Source: Otis tarda
Lineage: Eukaryota > Chordata > Aves > Otidiformes > Otididae
Direction: 5' to 3'
Length of the DNA stretch: 64,000 nucleotides
Assembly (NCBI GenBank): GCA_026413225.1
Contig: CM048552.1
Location: 53,955,001 to 54,019,000 of the forward strand
The notes under the pieces were generated by a model that worked only from the letters and a program-made list of their open reading frames with translations, was not told where the DNA came from and did no database searches. The position numbers and the translations under genes are program-made. Positions 58,038 to 64,000 of the stretch are shown one piece after another; within the stretch, counting starts at the first letter, position 1, and every line of letters starts with the position of its first letter.

Positions 58038-60234
58038 ACAGCATGATCCAAGGGTCCAAGGGCAGTGCAGATAGATTTGGAAAGAAAATGGAAAGGCTGA
58101 CTGGTAAAACAGCTCTGCCACCCACATCCAGGTTAGATGTCTGTGATGCCTCTCAGAGGTACCCACCTAAGAGAAACAGAAGATTACACCTCCTTTTCCA
58201 GGACATATGCAATATTGCTAATGCTGCTCTGTGTCTGCAGAAGTAACTCGGTCCCTCATAGCATGAAATGAGATTCTCCAGATACAAGAATCAGCCCAGT
58301 GGCCAGAAGGGACATATTTGGTGAACCAGGGATAGTTTGGTGATTAGAATAACTCCCTTTTCCCATTGACTGACTTTTGTTTGCTGGACTGACTTTATCT
58401 CTAGTAGTATTTTTGTTTACAGGCTCAATGTGCTTGAAATCTTTTAATAAATTAGTAGAATGTCATACTAACAAAGAGAGACCAGAATATATGTCACTGA
58501 GGAGTCACTGATACTCTCACATTACAGTGCCACCTCCTCTGCTGAAAACAGAGATTTTTCAGGCACACAGGTACTTTTTTTGGCTTGAAAGCAGCGTTGT
58601 CGAAGGGAGTGTGTGTCTCAAGGCCCCTCTGCACCCCCTCTACAGTATTAAGAAAAGATGTGACCTCTCCCCCTGTCGGCTTTGCTTCCTGCATATCCAT
58701 AGACCCCTCACTTTTATAACTGAATTACCATCTAGGTCATTTGTGTACGTGACAGATAAAAGCAGTCATCAGGCTGAGCCTGTTTGCACTGGGCCTGCTG
58801 CAGCTCTCCATGAGCAGACACACAAACCTGCTCTCACATCCTTGCAGCCACAAGGACACAGGAGACGATGGAAATGGCTCCTGTTCCCTCTGTGCCTGTC
58901 ACAAGAAAAGCAGTGCCATGGGACATGATGCCAGGTGACAATTCCCTGCAAAATATTCTTCTCTTCCAGTGTTTCCATTCAGGACGCCTCAACATTTAAC
59001 AAAGAAAAACATTTGAACTCTAGATGTAAAGAACAGTACAGGAGTCCCAGGAAAATATCTAAATCCATACGAAGAGGAAAACCAACTCTGGTGCTCACCA
59101 GCTGATCACATTTATATCCTGACAGCAGGATGGATCCCATGTTACTCCCAAGAGCAGGGAATTCCCATGCAGAGCTGCCTCTAGTTGCTAACCCACTCCA
59201 TGAGTTTGCTTTTAATTTGGGATTAATTTCCAAGAGTTCCCATGTGTTTCTTCATGGCTGTTTGTTCCTAAAAGTATTCAGCCTGCCCTTTTGAGTTCTG
59301 CTTTTCTTCCACTGGAAGACAGAAGCCTCACCAGGGACCGAGTCCCCTGTTCAAGTACTTACAGATATGATGTAGATGGCTAAAACACATTGGGTTTCTT
59401 GAGAGGCTCACGTTGTGTTTGTACTACGGCACACCTTCAGAGAAAACCTAACTACACACCAAAGGCCCCACCTGCTAGATCCAGCACAAACACAGATGAG
59501 GGCTAGTCCCTGCCCTGTGAAGTCTGCATACCAGGCAGCAGAGACAGTGAAAAGCTGCTGGCACAGCAAGACTGCCAGAGGAGGCACGGCCTACCAGCTG
59601 GAGAAGAGGCAGGAGAGCTGTCCTAGAGGTCCAGAGTGGACATTCCCTTCTTAAGCCTTGCATCTGTGTCCTGGCAGCTGCTCTGCCTTCCTGTTCACCC
59701 AGCAGCAGGATAATCTGAGTTCACAGCATACCCACTGCCTAGCCCCTGTCAAGGACTTATTTAACCATCACAGTAAGGAGAAGTCTGAGCCTAGAGAGAC
59801 TCTGACAGTGAGATGGAGGGGAGAAGGAGCAGACACATTCCCCTGTTCCAGTTACCTTTCTACCCTCTTCATGGCTGACAAAGCCAAGATGCATGGAGGG
59901 TCCTGATGGGTGGTCCAGCACCCAAGGGTACCCACAGCATCCTCTTTCTAATGTTAACAGTGGCAAAACTCATCATAGACACTGGCTATCTCCACCCAGG
60001 GATTTTGTGGTCAAAAAGCACTAACAGAGATGCTGTTGCTCCTGTTGTGTGCAGCTACAAGCAGTCACCCTGGTTCAGGTGGCTGCTTTAGGCTCATCCA
60101 CCTCATTCCAACACACCTGATGATTCCAACACACAATCCCTCAGAGCAGAGGCCCTCCTTCTCCTGCAACTTACCTTTACCATGACCTAAGATGTACCAA
60201 TGGGAGATGAAATAGTTTCTTTCCCCTACCTGAG
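58038..60234. other. Non-coding sequence
   Basis: Short overlapping frames up to about 133 codons without domains. No repeat family or RNA gene recognised. Confidence 0.5.
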
Positions 60235-60330
60235 CCCTACACTGTCCATAATTGCATAATCCTCTAATGTCTTCCTGTCCCTGCCAGAGGTTAATTTATG
60301 CTTTTAATCCTGCTCTTGGTAATTTTCAAC
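60235..60330. promoter_or_regulatory. Weak candidate conserved element
   Basis: CCATAATTGCATAATCC, GAGGTTAATTTATGC, CTTTTAATCCTGC and TTGGTAATTTTC lie within about 90 bp, a cluster of ATTA/TAATCC-type cores. No CpG support and no coding frame. Confidence 0.17.
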
Positions 60331-63300
60331 CAAGTTCAAACTACTTGTTGGGTCACAGCACTCCTATATAAATGTCTAATCTGTAAATTTACTAGCCCTT
60401 GTACTAGTCTGTGACAGTGGTTTTGGTCTGGACAGGTGGAAATTGATGAATTTGTTCCTCTCTGAGGGTGTTTTTAGCAATGAGAACTCCAGCCAGCTGG
60501 AGCGATGGGGAGAAGAGCTGTAAGTCTCTCTAAGGGCATTGCCCAGAAGCCTTACTATGAATAAATACCTGCCTGACTTTCCACAAAATCTGTTGCATTA
60601 TATATATTTGACTTATGCAACAAGCACAAATCCCAGGGACTGATTAATTGCAGGGTGAGAAGTATTAGTGCCTTTAATCTATGAAAAGGAAAAGCATGTA
60701 TCCTTTAAGACTCCCTCTGTTGTACCAGGCTGACTTGGAGTGTCTGTTGGCCTGTTTTTGATCATTCATCATCTACCTGTTTATTACCTTCATTTCAGTC
60801 TTCAGCGTCCCTAGTCTCTCCATGCCTCAGATCCTTGCTCACCCCCTGACAGCTCCCCAGCACCTCTTGCTTTGAATCATTTGAATTGCCCTTCACTGGA
60901 CCTCTATGATTTCTACACTCCTCATTAATTACACCGTTCCTTGTTTCCCTCCTCATGTTTATCCTTTTGTTTGTATCAGCACACCTCTGCTTGTTTTACA
61001 ACCACCTGGCAACACATGATGACAGGGTGTTGAAACAGCTTAGCTGGTAAGGGCTGGATAGCCGTCAAAATGCCATGTTAGTTACACAGGTGCTGCTGAC
61101 TGAGGAATTGGCTCAGACATCCAGTCACCTAGAACAACACACATTCAGATTGCCAGATTACTGAGCAGAGGGAGCAGGGAGACCCGCCCGGCCACAAGCA
61201 TCACAACCTCTATCTGTGTGGGTGCGAGCAGAGCAGCAGGAACATTGGGGAGGTGAAGAGAGAAGCCCCAGCCTCCTTCCCAAAGTGATGCGCACAGAGG
61301 AGGAGACAGAGTTTGGAAGAGATGCTTAAAGCTGTTTTTTCCCAGCACCAGCAATCATGTTACCATGAGGCTGTGATCTCAATGCTGACCACATGCTAAG
61401 GAAGCCAGGCATGAAGGCTACTTCTGCGCTCCACAGACGTATGAACAACCATCCCACCCACAGCTGCCCGGTGACAGGAGCCACTGTGCCATTGGAAATA
61501 TCCTCCACCAGCTGAGTGGCAAGCCTAAGCACCTACTATGCTTGCAAAAGGGTCACTGGCAATTCTGCCAGCTCAAACTCAAATCCTGTGCAGCAGGTCA
61601 TGCATGCAGACACCTCTTGACTCACCATGAACATGCGCTAACCTCCAACAGTCAGGGGTACCCAGGTACTCAGGTTACCACAGCCTGCATCAGAGGTGGA
61701 AAAAGGCTGCGCAGAAGGACACATCTAATTGCTCTGGGAGAGCCACCTCACAGCTCAAGCAAACACTGCTTTCTGGGCATGTGTCCTCATGCAGCCAAAC
61801 AAGGCTTCCCTTCACCAGAAAATGTTTAACACTATCGGTCAGAAAGTAAATGTGCTAATGTAAACAGTTTCGGTGTTGGCTAGATGAACTACACAGCACA
61901 TTGCTGCACTGAGTTGGGCAGAGCACCTTTGCCATGGCTGGGCTGCTGAGTTCATCCATGCCTACAGAATGGGCTACAGCAAGCAGTTCCCCTGGGCAGG
62001 GTTTAACCGAGAAAAGCTGTACAGCAGCCCTTCAGTCAGGCGCTAAAGCGAGGATTGTGCATAAATTTTTGGTACTTTGGGGACAGACATTTTTCTCCAC
62101 ATTGTTAATTAGAGAATATATCTGCAAAGAATAGGTATCGTCTCACAGAATAATCTTTTGCTGATTGCATCTCCTAAGCTCAGACGTATCCAAATGCGTA
62201 TGCAGTACTGAGTACATGGCTGATTACTGAATTTTTAGCAGCATTCAGATAGCTGGTGCAAGGAACACTATGCAGCAATAAGCAGTTAGTTTTGGGGAGG
62301 TTTGGATAGTTCAGGGTGTTTTCAATATATGGATGTGCAATCTTTCTTTCACATTTTCTTAGCAGGATATTATTGCATATAGTCCTATATAGTACGTCAC
62401 ACAATCACACAATAGTTTGAGCAGAGTGAATTACAGCTTTTGTTGCTGGAACAACACAAGAGATAAAATGCAATATAAATATGCATGCATAGATGTATAT
62501 AAAGGAGTCACAAGATCTTTAAGAAGTCACAGGAGAAGAAAAAAAAAGAAGCTGGTGGTTTGAAGCCATAGTTGGGAAAAGATTAAAAAATCCAGCCATA
62601 CCCATTCAAAATTACAGGTAGAATGTTTAGATAAGGAAAAATTAATTATACAAGCTGGAATGGGGCCAGGACACTGTCCTTTTCTATGCTACACAACATT
62701 ATCATGTTTGAACATGCTTGTAGCTAATTGAGTCAGAGGACACAATGCTGAGCACAACTTTCCTCTGAGAGCAAGAGCAAGCCAGCACAGCCCCCTCCAG
62801 GTCATTCTGGTCCTATTGTCATGGGACATCATGCTTTTGAATGCAATTTTTCTAGGGCTCCACTGACCACTAAATCAATCAAGATTCAGTCTCTGAACAC
62901 AACCATACTGAAACACAAGGCACCACTGTCCTTCATGCTCTTGCAGATGTTTGTTCCAATGTTATCCCATCTAAGAAGATGGGTCACCTGAATTAAGGTA
63001 TGGAAAACACCCCTGACACTGCTGAGCTATGCACAGGGACCTTTAAAACCTCTGCTTGTACAGTGCTTTTTTTACATCTTGTGGCAGAAAATGGGGAAAA
63101 GGGAGGGGAAACACAACATCACAGCTGCCTGTCAAGCCTCATTCAGCTGTTTTGGTCCTGGCTCAAAGCAGTGAGTACTTCTTACACCAACTGATCTTCC
63201 TGCAGAATCCTGGTTTCCCTCTCCCATTAAGACTTTATCCTATGCAAGGCATTACAATGATGACTTTTGCTTTAGGGTCCTCTAAAAAGCCTTCCTAATT

Positions 63301-64000
63301 TGAGAATGATGAAGACTGAAGGGTTCACATCCTGCAGGCCAGTCAAGGAAGAGCGCAGCCCAGGATAGCAGAGGTTAGGGAGGATATTAATCTGTTTTAA
63401 TTGCTTGCTAAACTTTTGCTTGTCCTCCTGGGACAGAAAGGGGTCATCTTGCTCCATGAATTTCACTGACGACACGTAACAGAGCAGTTTTATCCCCCAC
63501 GCTCCACTCATGTGGGATCTGGCATGGGACTTTTACTGGAGCAATCAGATTTTGCATACCTTGGGATTAATGTTAAAAAGATCTGAGTAGATAGCACTTA
63601 CGGAGATGGAGGACAGTGCACCCAGTCGCACTGACGGAAGGAGTCAGGAAATCTGCCCACTCCTGGTGTGTTGAGTCCCTTTGCCAGTGTTTTCTGAGGG
63701 GCAGCCCTAAGTGGTGCTGCACCCAGCAGAGCAGAGCTGGTCCCCAAGGCAGGTGCAGGAGCAAAGCTCCTTCCCAGCTACAGCTGCACTGACAGTGCTG
63801 CAGGGAGTGCCAGGAATTAGGTCCTGAAGGATGGCAGAGTGGCCATGTTTTGAGACAAGTGTACAGGGTGCTCCTTGGTGTATTCAAGCAATGTCAGCCA
63901 CTGCACTCATAAGTACCTTGGATTCCAGCTACATTTTTTCACAAAGTACACACATTATTTTCTGAGTCCTTTTGCTGCTTATTGATCTACAATTGAGTAC
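60331..64000. other. Non-coding sequence to window end
   Basis: No gene or named transposon. A 12-bp palindrome TATGCATGCATA lies at 62480-62491 in an AT-rich patch (62.4-62.7 kb). Frames are short and overlapping. Nothing else can be supported. Confidence 0.5.

Noticed and set aside
1-64000. CRISPR arrays, operons, ribosome binding sites, phage or bacterial islands
   Set aside because: No spaced direct-repeat arrays or compact gene strings occur; CR1 elements and vertebrate simple repeats show this is eukaryotic nuclear DNA.

Overview
No protein-coding gene, rRNA or tRNA can be recognised in this window. It reads as nuclear DNA of a sauropsid vertebrate, most likely a bird. The evidence is two 3' fragments of CR1 LINEs (4390-4500, minus; about 56881-57195, plus), four or more degraded pieces that fit the old amniote SINE family MIR, simple repeats typical of vertebrates ((TG)n, long poly-A/T, one G15 run), sparse CpG, and open frames that are almost all short, overlapping on both strands and without recognisable domains. 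The low density of recent repeats fits a bird better than a crocodilian or turtle, but that step is inference.

Layout. 1-13 kb is mostly unique sequence with the first CR1 tail, MIR pieces at 6.1 and 13.4 kb (possibly also 7.05 kb), a G-quadruplex motif at 5.56 kb and a paired E-box-like repeat at 8.69 kb. 13-21 kb has a good MIR at 15.8 kb, two long homopolymer runs, a duplicated AGGTCA-containing motif at 16.7 kb and the strongest secondary-structure signal of the window, a 19-bp near-perfect hairpin at 19,730-19,773. 21-31 kb holds several stretches that look like conserved non-coding elements (21.6, 26.9 and 29.2 kb) plus a MIR at 28.9 kb. 31-38 kb has the longest open frame (31,195-31,893, probably not a gene), long polypyrimidine and purine tracts, a possible regulatory block at 35.5 kb and the best-looking candidate exon (36,967-37,087). 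38-56 kb is largely featureless apart from simple repeats, short inverted repeats and a possible homeodomain-site block at 42.3 kb. 56-58.1 kb has a diverged pair of direct repeats about 1.5 kb apart that bracket a CR1 fragment. 58-64 kb is unremarkable.

The window is therefore best described as intergenic or intronic DNA, perhaps a regulatory gene desert near a developmental gene. Regulatory-element calls rest on motif clustering seen by eye and need cross-species alignment. I found no convincing new gene system. The items most worth checking are the 19.7 kb hairpin, the diverged direct repeats at 56.4/57.9 kb, the candidate exon at 37 kb and the site-dense block at 21.6 kb.
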